Source of the DNA: Calothrix membranacea FACHB-236
GTDB lineage: Bacteria; Cyanobacteriota; Cyanobacteriia; Cyanobacteriales; Nostocaceae
NCBI RefSeq assembly: GCF_014696315.1
Contig: NZ_JACJPX010000020.1
Location: 1-64,000, forward strand
Length of the DNA stretch: 64,000 nt
Direction of reading: 5' to 3'
Positions 39,526 through 48,200 of the stretch are shown here, in pieces. The position numbers and the translations under genes were made by a program. Below the pieces are notes generated by a model. It saw only the letters and a list, made by a program, of their open reading frames with translations. It ran no database searches and was not told the origin of the DNA. Within the stretch, counting starts at the first letter, position 1. The number at the start of each line of letters is the position of its first letter.

Positions 39526-39956
39526 AGTAGTTATTGTTAATTTTCCGGAACATGACTTGTAGCATTATTGTCTAACGTCAAGTACAAAAATTACAGAAAG
39601 CTTAATACAAGATTAACGCTCTGTTGCTCAATCAGCCTGTCTCTTAGGTATTAAACAATTAGTAGTTCATAGTTCGTAATTAATAATTCGTAATCATCTG
39701 ATGTCAATTCATCTAGAAAATATGAAATTACTCGTTAAGCTAGGCAAAAGTCAACAGTTTACAGGGAGGAGTTCTCAATAATTTAGGGCTGTTATCTGTG
39801 ACAAAGACTGTTTTAATAAACGAGGATATCACTTCAAATTTAATTACGAATTACGAATTAGTAATTACGAATTATGATGAAACTTTGCTTTAATTACCGC
39901 TTATGAATCAACCCAGTTACTTGCCAGCAATTTTATATTTACCAAAGAAGGTATCT
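39526..39956. other. Intergenic with TTACGAA repeats
   Basis: Contains two blocks of TTCGTAATTAATAATTCG and AATTACGAATTACGAATT type repeats (39668-39695, 39840-39873). No gene. Confidence 0.6.
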
Positions 39957-41528
39957 ATGATACTTTATCGCCTGTTTGCTACTTTATTAGCGCTGACTAT
40001 GCTCTGGAGTAGCGTGCTACCAGAAGTTGCTTTAGCTCAAACTCAAACAGCACCTCCAGCGCCAAGAGTACAGCCGCCTAGCAAAACTCCAAGTTCGATT
40101 CAACCTTATTTGGATCGCGTAATTAAGCAGTTGACGGAGTTTCGCCTAGATAATGGGCTAAAGTTCATTGTTTTAGAACGCCATCAAGCACCTGTAGTTT
40201 CCTTTCTTACCTACGCCGATGTGGGTGGCGTGGATGAGCCAGATGGAAAAACAGGTGTAGCGCACTTTTTAGAGCATTTGGCTTTCAAAGGCACCAAACG
40301 CATTGGTACAACAGACTACAATGCTGAGAAACCATTATTAGAGCGCTTGGAACAGTTAGATGCTCAAATTAGAGCCGCGAAAGCTGAGGGTAAAAAAGAT
40401 GAACTTGCCAAGCTGCAAGCCGAGTTTGAGCAAGTAGAATCGCAAGCAACCAAGCTCTCCAAGCAAAATGAAATGGGCAGAATTGTCGAACAAGCGGGAG
40501 GTGTGGGTTTAAATGCCAATACTTCCACAGAGGCGACTCGTTATTTTTATAGCTTCCCAGCCAATAAGTTAGAACTGTGGATGTCTCTAGAATCAGAGCG
40601 ATTCCTTGAACCTGTACTCAGCCGCGAGTTTTATAAAGAAAAAGAGGTGATTTTAGAAGAACGGCGTTTACGGGTAGAAAATTCACCTATCGGCTTGATG
40701 ATCGAAAAGTTTATCGATGCAGCCTATAAAGTCCATCCCTACAGACGACCGGTAATTGGCTATGACCAAGATATCCGCAATTTGACACCTGAAGATGTGC
40801 AAAAATTCTTTAACACTTACTATGTACCCAGCAATTTAGCGATCGCAGTTGTGGGTGATGTGAACCCAGCAGAAGTGAAAAGGCTAGCACAAACTTACTT
40901 TGGACGTTTTCCTGCAAAACCAAAAGCGGTTGAGCAAATCCCCACAGAACCAGCACAAAAACAAACGCGAGAGGTAACTGTACAGCTACCTTCGCAACCT
41001 TGGTATTTAGAAGGTTATCATCGTCCAGCGATTACCCATCCCGATAATGCGGTGTATGAAATCATTGCCAGTTTATTGAGTAATGGACGGACTTCGCGGT
41101 TGTATAAATCTTTGGTAGAACAGCAGCGTGTAGCGTTGACTGCCCAAGGTTTTAGCGGATTTCCTGGCGATAAATACCCAAACCTGATGTTATTTTATGC
41201 TCTGACAGCGCCTGGTCATACAGTTGATGAATTAGCAACAGCTTTACGAACAGAAATTGAGAAATTGAAAACTGAGCCTGTAACAGATGCAGAATTGCAG
41301 CGTGTGAAAACCCAAGCTAGGGCAGGTTTGTTGCGTACCCTCGATTCTAATATGGGAATGGCGCAGCAATTGTTGGAATATGAGGTAAAAACTGGCTCTT
41401 GGCGGAATTTGTTTAAGCAGTTGGATCAAATTGCGGCGGTAAAGACTGCTGATATTCAACGCGTGGCGAAAGCATCGTTTACAGCCGAAAATCGCACAAT
41501 TGGCAAGTTGTTATCAAAGCAGGGATAA
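39957..41528 (+). CDS. M16 zinc peptidase, catalytic member
   Basis: A pitrilysin-family protease with the inverted zinc motif HFLEH (in GVAHFLEHLAFKGT) and the distal Glu region (STEATRYFYSF and beyond). An ATG at 39957 preceded by GAAGG gives a signal peptide (LFATLLALTMLWSSVLP, cut near ALAQ), so it acts outside the cytoplasm; the ATG 18 codons earlier would bury this signal. A charged insert (RAAKAEGKKDELAKLQAEF) lies just after the motif. It pairs with the next gene, as in two-component M16 proteases. Confidence 0.92.
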   Translation: MILYRLFATLLALTMLWSSVLPEVALAQTQTAPPAPRVQPPSKTPSSIQPYLDRVIKQLTEFRLDNGLKFIVLERHQAPVVSFLTYADVGGVDEPDGKTGVAHFLEHLAFKGTKRIGTTDYNAEKPLLERLEQLDAQIRAAKAEGKKDELAKLQAEFEQVESQATKLSKQNEMGRIVEQAGGVGLNANTSTEATRYFYSFPANKLELWMSLESERFLEPVLSREFYKEKEVILEERRLRVENSPIGLMIEKFIDAAYKVHPYRRPVIGYDQDIRNLTPEDVQKFFNTYYVPSNLAIAVVGDVNPAEVKRLAQTYFGRFPAKPKAVEQIPTEPAQKQTREVTVQLPSQPWYLEGYHRPAITHPDNAVYEIIASLLSNGRTSRLYKSLVEQQRVALTAQGFSGFPGDKYPNLMLFYALTAPGHTVDELATALRTEIEKLKTEPVTDAELQRVKTQARAGLLRTLDSNMGMAQQLLEYEVKTGSWRNLFKQLDQIAAVKTADIQRVAKASFTAENRTIGKLLSKQG

Positions 41529-41560
41529 GAAACTAACCGCAAAGGACGCGAAGGGAAAAA

Positions 41561-43090
41561 ATGAAGAAAAATATACATAGGTATCAGGTAAAGGGTAAAA
41601 AACAAGTGGCGTTCAAAATCCCAAATGGTAAGAAGTTCATCTCTGCTTTGGTAATTGCTTTTGCCTTTGTACTTTTTACTTTTAACTTTTCGCAGGCGGC
41701 GACAGCAGCAGCCAAGCATTACACAGAGTTACAGCTACCGCCATTACCTGAGATTAAGTTACCCAAGTATGAACGCTTTGTGCTGCAAAATGGCATGGTT
41801 GTCTATTTAATGGAAGATCATGAGTTACCATTAGTAGGCGGTACGGCTTTGGTACGCACAGGAAGCCGCTTAGAACCCGCAGATAAAGTTGGCTTGGCTG
41901 ACTTTACAGGTGAGGTAATGCGAACTGGCGGAACTAAGAAGCATTCGGCTGATGAACTCAACGAATTGTTGGAACAACGCGCCGCATCAGTAGAAACTGG
42001 GATTGGTGAAACTTCTGGTAGTGCTAGCTTTGAAGCACTGACGGAAGATTTAGAAACAGTGTTTGGGTTATTTACTGAGGTGCTGCGAGAGCCAGTATTT
42101 GCTCAAGAAAAGTTAGACTTAGCAAAGACACAGGAGAAGGGTAGTATTGCTCGCCGCAATGATAATCCCAATTCTATAGCTGGTCGAGAATTTCGCAAAT
42201 TAATCTATGGGAAAGATAGCCCCTATGCTCGCACCACAGAGTATGCAACTATCGATAAGATTTCCCGTGAGGATTTGCTGAAGTTTTATCAGCAATATTT
42301 TTACCCCAACAATATAATTTTGGGCATTATAGGTGATTTTGACCCGAAGAAAATGCGATCGCTCATTCAAGCAAAATTGGGTGATTGGAAATCTAACCCT
42401 AAACTAGCTAAACCCCAGTTACCGCAAGTATCCCAAGCAAATACTAACGGAGTATTTTTTGTCAATCAACCGCAATTAACCCAAAGTAATATTTACATTG
42501 GGCATTTGGGAGGAAAGCTAGACAGCGTAGACTATCCAGCCTTGGATGTAGTCAATGGAGTATTGAATGGCTTTGGCGGACGCTTATTTAATGAAGTGCG
42601 ATCGCGTCAAGGTTTAGCTTATTCAGTATACGGGCAATGGAGTCCCCGTTACGATTATCCTGGAGTTTTCATTGCTGGAGGACAAACGCGATCGCAAACT
42701 ACTGTGCAGTTCGTGAAATCCTTAGAAGCTGAAATTAAACGTCTGCAAACACAAAGAGTCACCCCACAAGAATTGGCTTTTGCTAAAGAATCTACACTCA
42801 ATTCTTTTGTGTTCAACTTTGAAGATCCTAATCAAACTATCTCGCGGTTGATGCGATATGAATATTACGGCTATCCTGCTGATTTCTTATTTCGCTATCA
42901 AAAAGCAGTAGCAGCCACAACCACCGCCGATGTACAACGAGTAGCAAGAAAATACCTCAAACCAGAAAACCTAGTAACTCTGGTGGTGGGAAATCAAACC
43001 GCTATTCAACCGCCATTAACACAATTAGCAACGCAGGTAACGCCTATTGACGTAACGATTCCCCCTGTACAACCACAAGCCAAAAATTAA
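41561..43090 (+). CDS. M16 peptidase-like, non-catalytic partner
   Basis: A 509-aa M16 protein 32 bp after the catalytic gene. At the zinc-motif position it reads VGLADFTGEVMRTGGT, with no HxxEH, so it cannot hold zinc. It keeps the C-terminal substrate-binding R/Y pair (FNEVRSRQGLAYSVY), the mark of the alpha-type partner. A hydrophobic segment near residues 30-47 (FISALVIAFAFVLFTF) acts as signal or anchor. The two proteins likely form one heterodimeric exported peptidase, possibly for peptide turnover. Confidence 0.9.
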   Translation: MKKNIHRYQVKGKKQVAFKIPNGKKFISALVIAFAFVLFTFNFSQAATAAAKHYTELQLPPLPEIKLPKYERFVLQNGMVVYLMEDHELPLVGGTALVRTGSRLEPADKVGLADFTGEVMRTGGTKKHSADELNELLEQRAASVETGIGETSGSASFEALTEDLETVFGLFTEVLREPVFAQEKLDLAKTQEKGSIARRNDNPNSIAGREFRKLIYGKDSPYARTTEYATIDKISREDLLKFYQQYFYPNNIILGIIGDFDPKKMRSLIQAKLGDWKSNPKLAKPQLPQVSQANTNGVFFVNQPQLTQSNIYIGHLGGKLDSVDYPALDVVNGVLNGFGGRLFNEVRSRQGLAYSVYGQWSPRYDYPGVFIAGGQTRSQTTVQFVKSLEAEIKRLQTQRVTPQELAFAKESTLNSFVFNFEDPNQTISRLMRYEYYGYPADFLFRYQKAVAATTTADVQRVARKYLKPENLVTLVVGNQTAIQPPLTQLATQVTPIDVTIPPVQPQAKN

Positions 43091-43095
43091 TTATT

Positions 43096-43122
43096 GTAGG
43101 ATGCGTTAATAACGCATCCTAC
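43096..43122. terminator. Perfect 13-bp hairpin between convergent genes
   Basis: GTAGGATGCGTTA, one spacer base and TAACGCATCCTAC form a near-loopless palindrome 6 bp after the M16 stop and 41 bp beyond the end of the minus-strand peptide locus. Same sequence family as at 582. It is a likely bidirectional terminator or extragenic palindrome. Confidence 0.55.
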
Positions 43123-43162
43123 TGTACCTCATTTACCTAAAATAGGCTGTAATTTTTCCGCA

Positions 43163-43348
43163 TCAAATAGTCTTTCTATAATACCGCCGATCCAAAGTTT
43201 GCTTTGTTTTCAAAAGCGTTTTCAAGTAAGTGACTTGACTATGCCAAGCAGAACGAGGTAACAGATGTATATTTTGCATTTCATCTGTTAATAAATTCTC
43301 GCTACTTGCTGCTTCTTTTATTGTTATATTTTCTGAATTTTCTGCCAT
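43163..43348 (-). CDS. Small protein, candidate splicease partner (PlpY position)
   Basis: A 61-aa protein from ATG 43348 (a TTG at 43369 would add seven codons). The N-terminal half is acidic (MAENSENITIKEAASSENLL); the C-terminal half is basic and aromatic (HLLPRSAWHSQVTYL and TLDRRYYRKTI). It is the last gene of the minus-strand peptide locus, after the radical SAM gene. The known splicease PlpX needs a small partner, PlpY, and this is the only small non-precursor gene beside the maturase. I cannot confirm homology by eye. A MITE lies between it and the maturase. Confidence 0.45.
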   Translation of the reverse strand: MAENSENITIKEAASSENLLTDEMQNIHLLPRSAWHSQVTYLKTLLKTKQTLDRRYYRKTI

Positions 43349-43392
43349 AATTATTGTTCTGTAATTCAATAATCAATGCGATATAAAAGCTT

Positions 43393-43488
43393 ATACCAAT
43401 TTACAAAAAGAATACGACATATTGTAGGGGCAAGGCATTGCCTTGCCCTCTAGAATTTATGTGTCGCAAACATTATTTGAATTAGTAT
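43393..43488. mobile_element. MITE, about 96 bp, second copy
   Basis: Starts ATACCAATTTACA and ends AATTAGTAT (one mismatch from a perfect inverted repeat). The interior ACATATTGTAGGGGCAAGGC, CTCTAGAATTTA and GTGTCGCAAACAT matches the 36998 copy. It sits between the maturase gene and the small partner gene. Confidence 0.75.
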
Positions 43489-43541
43489 TATTTCTTTTTA
43501 CCTGTTCCCTTTTTACACAAGAATTTTACAGTCAACTATCA

Positions 43542-44789
43542 TCAGTCAACAGTCATCAATAAACCAGATTCAGTTTGCCAATTTTCTGACCAATTAATAC
43601 TATCTGCACTAAACTTTAATGGATCATTTTCTGGTAGGGGAGCATCTATCGGCTCGACAATTAACTCAAATTCACCATTATCAAAAGGGAGTCCTGGAGC
43701 TTTGACTTTGGGAACTACTCTCTCCCGCAAACCTTGTTCTTGATGGACAAGAGCGCGATGATGACAGTAAGGATTGTTACCTCTCTTGTCAAAGAAAACG
43801 TGAGCAGTCCAACTGCAACCCCCACGACAAAGTTCTGCAAATTCGCAGGTTTGGCAAAAACCCCAGAGATGGCTTGTTCCTGCTCCCAAATTGAAACGCA
43901 ATTCCTCTGTATTTTCAACAATATCTTTGAGAGAACGGTCTCTGATATTACCACCTGTATAGGCTGTTGTCGGGAGCGAAGGACAACCTTTAATCGCTCC
44001 GTCAGCTTCTATTCCTAAGGTAGAAAGTCCAGCACCGCAACCTTGCCAAAATGAGAATTCATGCTCCTTACCCCGTCCCCGCAACAGCCTTTCATAGGGG
44101 CCGTAGTAACCAATGTTATTTCCCGCCTGAACTTGCACCCCTTCGTCATAAGCATGACGAACTACACGAGCAATCATGGGGTAAATATCTAGCAGTTCAT
44201 AAGGTTGGAGGAGGATATCTGCATTATCGGCTGCATTTCCCATCGGAACAGTCAACTGAATTTGCCAAGCACGAGCACCTGCATCACGTATGCATTCATA
44301 AATCTGGGGAAACTCTGGCGCTGATAGGCGGTTAATTTGGGTATTGCAACCAAAAGCAATACCAGCAGCGCGCAGATGACTCATGGTTTTAAACGCATAC
44401 TTCCATGAGCCTTTTCTTCCCCGTAGGCGATCGTGAGTTGCTTCTAAGCCATCGATAGAAACCGAGACAGTACGTATACCCGCCGCTTTCATTTTTTGTG
44501 CAGTTTCTAAAGAAATACCATAACCGCCGGTAGTCATTCCACAGAGCATCCCCGCCTCGGTAATAGCTTTAGCTATTTCCAGCCAGTCTGGACGCAAAAA
44601 GGCTTCTCCACCAATGAGGGTAACTTCTTTAATCCCCACTTCTGCCATCTGTCTCACCAGATCCAAAGCTTCCTCTGTGGACAGTTCTTGGCTGCGTTCA
44701 TGTCCAGCGCGGGAACCACAATGACTACAAGCTAAATTGCATTTTAAGGTGATTTCCCAAACTGCATAACTTTTGCGGCGGTATGTCAT
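43542..44789 (-). CDS. Radical SAM/SPASM peptide maturase, probable splicease (PlpX-like)
   Basis: A 415-aa radical SAM enzyme. The [4Fe-4S]-SAM motif CNLACSHC has its cysteines at 17, 21 and 24. The SPASM domain carries further cysteines in QGCGAGLS, IKGCPS, FCQTCEFAELCRGGCS and NNPYCHH. GGEAFLRPDW is the usual GGEP-type block. It matches my memory of the nif11-class peptide maturase 3 group (TIGR04103), which includes PlpX; PlpX excises tyramine from XYG sites to leave an alpha-keto-beta-amino acid. The precursor with two LYG sites lies two genes upstream, separated by 40 and 69 bp. Radical SAM maturase is near certain; the splicing chemistry is inferred. Confidence 0.9.
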   Translation of the reverse strand: MTYRRKSYAVWEITLKCNLACSHCGSRAGHERSQELSTEEALDLVRQMAEVGIKEVTLIGGEAFLRPDWLEIAKAITEAGMLCGMTTGGYGISLETAQKMKAAGIRTVSVSIDGLEATHDRLRGRKGSWKYAFKTMSHLRAAGIAFGCNTQINRLSAPEFPQIYECIRDAGARAWQIQLTVPMGNAADNADILLQPYELLDIYPMIARVVRHAYDEGVQVQAGNNIGYYGPYERLLRGRGKEHEFSFWQGCGAGLSTLGIEADGAIKGCPSLPTTAYTGGNIRDRSLKDIVENTEELRFNLGAGTSHLWGFCQTCEFAELCRGGCSWTAHVFFDKRGNNPYCHHRALVHQEQGLRERVVPKVKAPGLPFDNGEFELIVEPIDAPLPENDPLKFSADSINWSENWQTESGLLMTVD

Positions 44790-44828
44790 ATTTCACCCCT
44801 AAAAAGTTAAGAGAATTACTAATTGTTA

Positions 44829-45167
44829 CTATTTATTGGGTTTATCAATTGCTCTAATCTTCACAATCTCTAACTCATAATTTGGTCCATATTTGTTAAT
44901 AGTTTTTACCTTGACTTTATCAAAGCCAGCTAGCCCGTAGTAGACATCAGCATCATAATAATCACCAGATGCGAAAGCTACTCCTACACCCTTTAATTTA
45001 GCACCACCATTCTTTTTAACTTTCATGTCGAGGTCGGTCTTAGTATACGTAAGACTATCATCACCAAAAGCTGAAGCAGTGGATACTAAAATAGCACTAG
45101 CACCACCTGCTATCAATTGGTTTTCTTCAGCATTTTCTAAATAAGATAAATCTTGGATTAATAGCAT
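44829..45167 (-). CDS. Double-glycine leader peptide A
   Basis: A 112-aa small protein. From the ATG at 45167 the leader reads IQDLSYLENAEENQLIAGG, with GG at 21-22, then a 90-residue beta-rich core. The core contains AFGDDSLTYTKTDLD, which aligns with AIGDNTYTNTV in peptide B (47747-48064), so the two are paralogues. Tyr-Gly pairs occur in DVYYGLAG and NKYGPN. An upstream frame extension to 45224 has no ribosome site. It lies between the Nif11 precursor and the maturase and is probably exported by the C39 transporter. It could be a RiPP precursor or a secreted protein. Confidence 0.7.
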   Translation of the reverse strand: MLLIQDLSYLENAEENQLIAGGASAILVSTASAFGDDSLTYTKTDLDMKVKKNGGAKLKGVGVAFASGDYYDADVYYGLAGFDKVKVKTINKYGPNYELEIVKIRAIDKPNK

Positions 45168-45236
45168 CGCTCTTTTTTTGGCAAACTTTTTGATTTGGTA
45201 TTGAAAACTTAAGACAAATGACAAACCGAATTAGCG

Positions 45237-45683
45237 TTACTCTAGTTCTTGTGGTACAACTACTCCATATAAGGCTTGTACAGGTGGATCAATGACTATG
45301 CCATATAGAGGTTGAGGTTGTGGATCTATTGGTCTAGGAAAAGGAATTGGATAGGGAGGTATTGGTCGAGGATAACCTTTAGGAGGCCAATGAGGATAAC
45401 CTTTAGGAGGCCAATATTGAAATTTATCATCAATGATTGTTAGACCACCAATAGCTCCTATTAATTCCTCCTCGTTGAGGTCTTCAAACTGACCTATTTC
45501 TTTCAATTCTAGGATTTTAATAGCTGCTGTTTCAAATTCTGCTTTCGAGAATATATAACCACTATTTTCCAATACTTCTTTAACTTCCTCAGCTTTTTCA
45601 CTCATTAGTTGAGTCCGAAAAGCCTCATCTTTAACAAGTTTAATCAGAAAGCATTTGACTTTTTCTAAAATTGATAAAGACAT
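45237..45683 (-). CDS. Nif11-leader RiPP precursor with two LYG sites (probable spliceotide precursor)
   Basis: A 148-aa precursor. Residues 1-80 form a Nif11-type leader (FLIKLVKDEAFRTQLMS, then DLNEEELIGAIGG) ending in GG at 79-80, the expected C39 cleavage site. The core (81-148) is Pro- and aromatic-rich. It has two WPPKGYP repeats (91-97, 99-105) and then PLYGIVIDPP and ALYGVVVPQ, with LYG at 126-128 and 138-140. XYG is the substrate of PlpX-type spliceases. The only core lysines are K87, K94 and K102. The start ATG has AGGAGGT at ideal spacing. Neighbours are the acyltransferase-TPR gene (62 bp upstream), peptide A and the maturase. Confidence 0.88.
   Translation of the reverse strand: MSLSILEKVKCFLIKLVKDEAFRTQLMSEKAEEVKEVLENSGYIFSKAEFETAAIKILELKEIGQFEDLNEEELIGAIGGLTIIDDKFQYWPPKGYPHWPPKGYPRPIPPYPIPFPRPIDPQPQPLYGIVIDPPVQALYGVVVPQELE
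45370..45415 (-). repeat. Two identical 22-bp core repeats at 24-bp period
   Basis: GGATAACCTTTAGGAGGCCA (plus strand) plus two bases recurs after 24 bp. It encodes WPPKGYP twice. Perfect identity suggests a recent duplication. Confidence 0.9.
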
Positions 45684-45745
45684 ATTTTAATTACCTCCTA
45701 GAAGCAGGTAGTATGACAAGATTGATCCGGTAAAAGAGTCCAATA

Positions 45746-47512
45746 CTAGGCACAAATGAGGGTTTTATGCTCACTTTGTTCTTGAAGCAGCTGTTCCAAA
45801 TTTTGGTGAGCTTCTTTGAAGTCTGGCTTTAAAGAAATGGACTGCTGATAGTAAGCGATCGCATTTTGGAAATCCCCTAGCTGTCTACATTTGCAGCCTA
45901 AATCGTTGTTCATCTGTGCGTAATGAGCTTGTTTGTCTGGTGAGAGTTTTCCTTGAGCGTGAAGCGCATTTGCTAGGTTAACCTCCGCTTCCATACAGTC
46001 AGGCTGGAGTTTTAAAGCTTTTTGATAGCAGGCGATCGCATCTTCCCATTTCCCTTGCTGTTGGAGAGCGTAGCCGAGGTTATTGTATGCTGCGATCGCA
46101 TTTGGTTGTAGAGTTAAGAGTTGATTATAAATTGCGATCGCTTCAGATAACTGATTTTGAATTTGGTATAAATTCCCTAAGCTAAATAAAGCCTTGATAG
46201 AATTTGGTTGTATTTGAAGCAGGTTTTTAAATAGATGTTCCGCAGTTTGATACTCACCCTTTTGTCTCATCAACACACCTAGTCCATAAAGTGCTTCTGG
46301 GTGATTTGGCTGTAGTTCTAGAATCTGGCGGTATTCCTGCTCGGCTTTTGTGAGTCTGTTTGAGCGATGATCGCGAACAGCGAGCTGAAGCGCTAAACGA
46401 ATAATCTCTCTAACATCCTGTTGCTTATTGTGGTAATTCTTATCTTTGACTACGATATGCTGAATATGGCGCTCTTGAGTTCCAAAAGCATACTTGTATT
46501 CTTCATTCCCCATTAAAAAGTCATAAATTTTAAATCCATTTTGAATAGCATATCGGATTGCGTCAGCATGGAGAATTAGCCCAGGTGGGGGATTTTTAAA
46601 GCTTTCATCACGGCCTGTGATGACAAATAGCATAGCTTTTTGTTGAACATCAATAAAGTTGGCGATCGCACCTAAAGGTTTCTTCCCTTGCCACAGAACC
46701 GGAAGATATAAACAATTATTTTTAAAACAATGACGTAAAATCAGGTGATAGTAATTCATGTTTACGTCAAAATTTGCCCGAAATTGCTTCTTCCATCTCG
46801 ACTCCCAAAACTTTAGTAGTATATCTATCTGAGATTGCAGATTGTCTGCGTTAACGTGGGTGATATAAAACTCATCAGAGGTTTCAATTTTCCTTAAAAA
46901 GCGCCTAATTTTTTGCCGAGTATTGGAACCGACATAGTTTTGCAAATAACTATCCCAGTCATTTGGTAACGAGATATAAGGGGCAATATAATGATCTGGA
47001 TCTTTTTCATTGACGCTTTGAATGCGAATTTGACTAAGTTCAAAACTATCTTGAGAAAAACTCCTCAATAACAGAGATATCTTTGTATCTGTTGATAGAA
47101 TACTTTTGACATCGAAACTAGACCATACAAACTGTTGCTGAATGTATGTCACAAAAGCAAGAATTACCTTTTCTTCATAACCTGGCAGGCAAATAAGTCC
47201 TGTATAATCTGCCATGCTATTTCCTGCCATGCAGATTTCAGTTTCAAATGTGCCTCCATGCTGGTGTTTTAATGAAATTTTTAAAGGGAAAAAGGCAACA
47301 TAGGAAGAATCTTCAGTATCTGGTTTAGCAGCTAATATGAACCACGGCTCATGAGTCTGAGGTAACCATCCAGATAACCAAACCCAAGATAAGAAGAAAT
47401 GAGCTTGAGGATCAGCCTTGTATACAAAATCCCAATTTTCTCTGACTTTATTAAATGTTTCAAAGTTATCAATTTTGTCAATATGCATCTTACTGTTTAC
47501 CTCAGCAATCAT
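45746..47512 (-). CDS. CelD/GNAT-type acyltransferase fused to TPR repeats
   Basis: A 588-aa protein. Residues about 15-365 form a double GNAT-like (Acetyltransf_6, FemAB/CelD-type) domain; the blocks SNTRQKIRRFLRKIE, LPVLWQGKKPLGAIANF and FKIYDFLMGNEEYKYAFG are typical. Residues about 385-580 hold five TPR units (AEQEYRQILELQPNHPEALY, AYNNLGYALQQQGKWEDAI and others). The frame starts at ATG 47512; an ATG at codon 9 preceded by GAGG is an alternative. It sits directly upstream of the Nif11 precursor on the same strand. Some RiPP clusters use GNATs to acylate Lys or Orn in the core, so a peptide-acylating role is possible; TPRs may bind the leader. Confidence 0.82.
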   Translation of the reverse strand: MIAEVNSKMHIDKIDNFETFNKVRENWDFVYKADPQAHFFLSWVWLSGWLPQTHEPWFILAAKPDTEDSSYVAFFPLKISLKHQHGGTFETEICMAGNSMADYTGLICLPGYEEKVILAFVTYIQQQFVWSSFDVKSILSTDTKISLLLRSFSQDSFELSQIRIQSVNEKDPDHYIAPYISLPNDWDSYLQNYVGSNTRQKIRRFLRKIETSDEFYITHVNADNLQSQIDILLKFWESRWKKQFRANFDVNMNYYHLILRHCFKNNCLYLPVLWQGKKPLGAIANFIDVQQKAMLFVITGRDESFKNPPPGLILHADAIRYAIQNGFKIYDFLMGNEEYKYAFGTQERHIQHIVVKDKNYHNKQQDVREIIRLALQLAVRDHRSNRLTKAEQEYRQILELQPNHPEALYGLGVLMRQKGEYQTAEHLFKNLLQIQPNSIKALFSLGNLYQIQNQLSEAIAIYNQLLTLQPNAIAAYNNLGYALQQQGKWEDAIACYQKALKLQPDCMEAEVNLANALHAQGKLSPDKQAHYAQMNNDLGCKCRQLGDFQNAIAYYQQSISLKPDFKEAHQNLEQLLQEQSEHKTLICA

Positions 47513-47746
47513 ATTCTCAGACTTATCTCTTCAGGCTAGATTCTCCTTACATTAAATGTTGGAAAAGTATCTTATGCAACATAAAAATTCTGAAAAAACT
47601 AACCCAATTTCTTAGTAGGAAATGATAGTTTAAAATTTCTGAGTAAACTTTGCAGCTTTGAAGATATCCTCACATCCTCTTACAAAGCGGCATTGTTTTA
47701 TTCCTTAATTAAGTAGTATTGATAATCATCCTATGGGATGAGACTA

Positions 47747-48064
47747 TTAACGTCCGTTGTAATAAATTGAAGTGCTTTTACTCCAAGATTTGGCAGTTTG
47801 GTTGCCAGTGTTTCCATAAGCTATAGCTTGTGCATCGGCTCTAGTAGACTCAGCACTACCCCAGTTTTTAACAGTTGTGTTGGCTACAGTATTTGTATAA
47901 GTGTTATCACCAATAGCAGCTGCACCTGCAACTGCTGTTGCAGATCCAGAATTAGCTGTTGTTCCGGTGACTGTAACAGCGTAAACGTAGCCACCTACTA
48001 CATGGCTGCTTTCGTTAATAGGCTGTAAATAACTTAAGTCTGAGATGATTAATAGCTTTCTCAC
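47747..48064 (-). CDS. Double-glycine leader peptide B
   Basis: A 105-aa product from GTG 48064, which has GAGG 5 nt upstream; the longer frame to 48124 lacks a ribosome site. The leader LLIISDLSYLQPINESS ends in VVGG (GG at 24-25). The core is rich in Thr, Ala, Asn and Ser (VTVTGTTANSGSATAVAGAA, then GDNTYTNTVANTTVKNWG) and ends STSIYYNGR. It is paralogous to peptide A. Probably secreted by the adjacent C39 system; no function known. Confidence 0.72.
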   Translation of the reverse strand: MRKLLIISDLSYLQPINESSHVVGGYVYAVTVTGTTANSGSATAVAGAAAIGDNTYTNTVANTTVKNWGSAESTRADAQAIAYGNTGNQTAKSWSKSTSIYYNGR

Positions 48065-48200
48065 ACCTACCTCACGAGAAATTTTGAGACAACTCAGGAA
48101 TGTGGATTTAATAATATCCAACACTTTGGCTAGGGGTTTGGCAATAATCGAGCCTTACAAGATAGAGATTGTATAGGTTCTTGAACCCACAATCCTCAAT

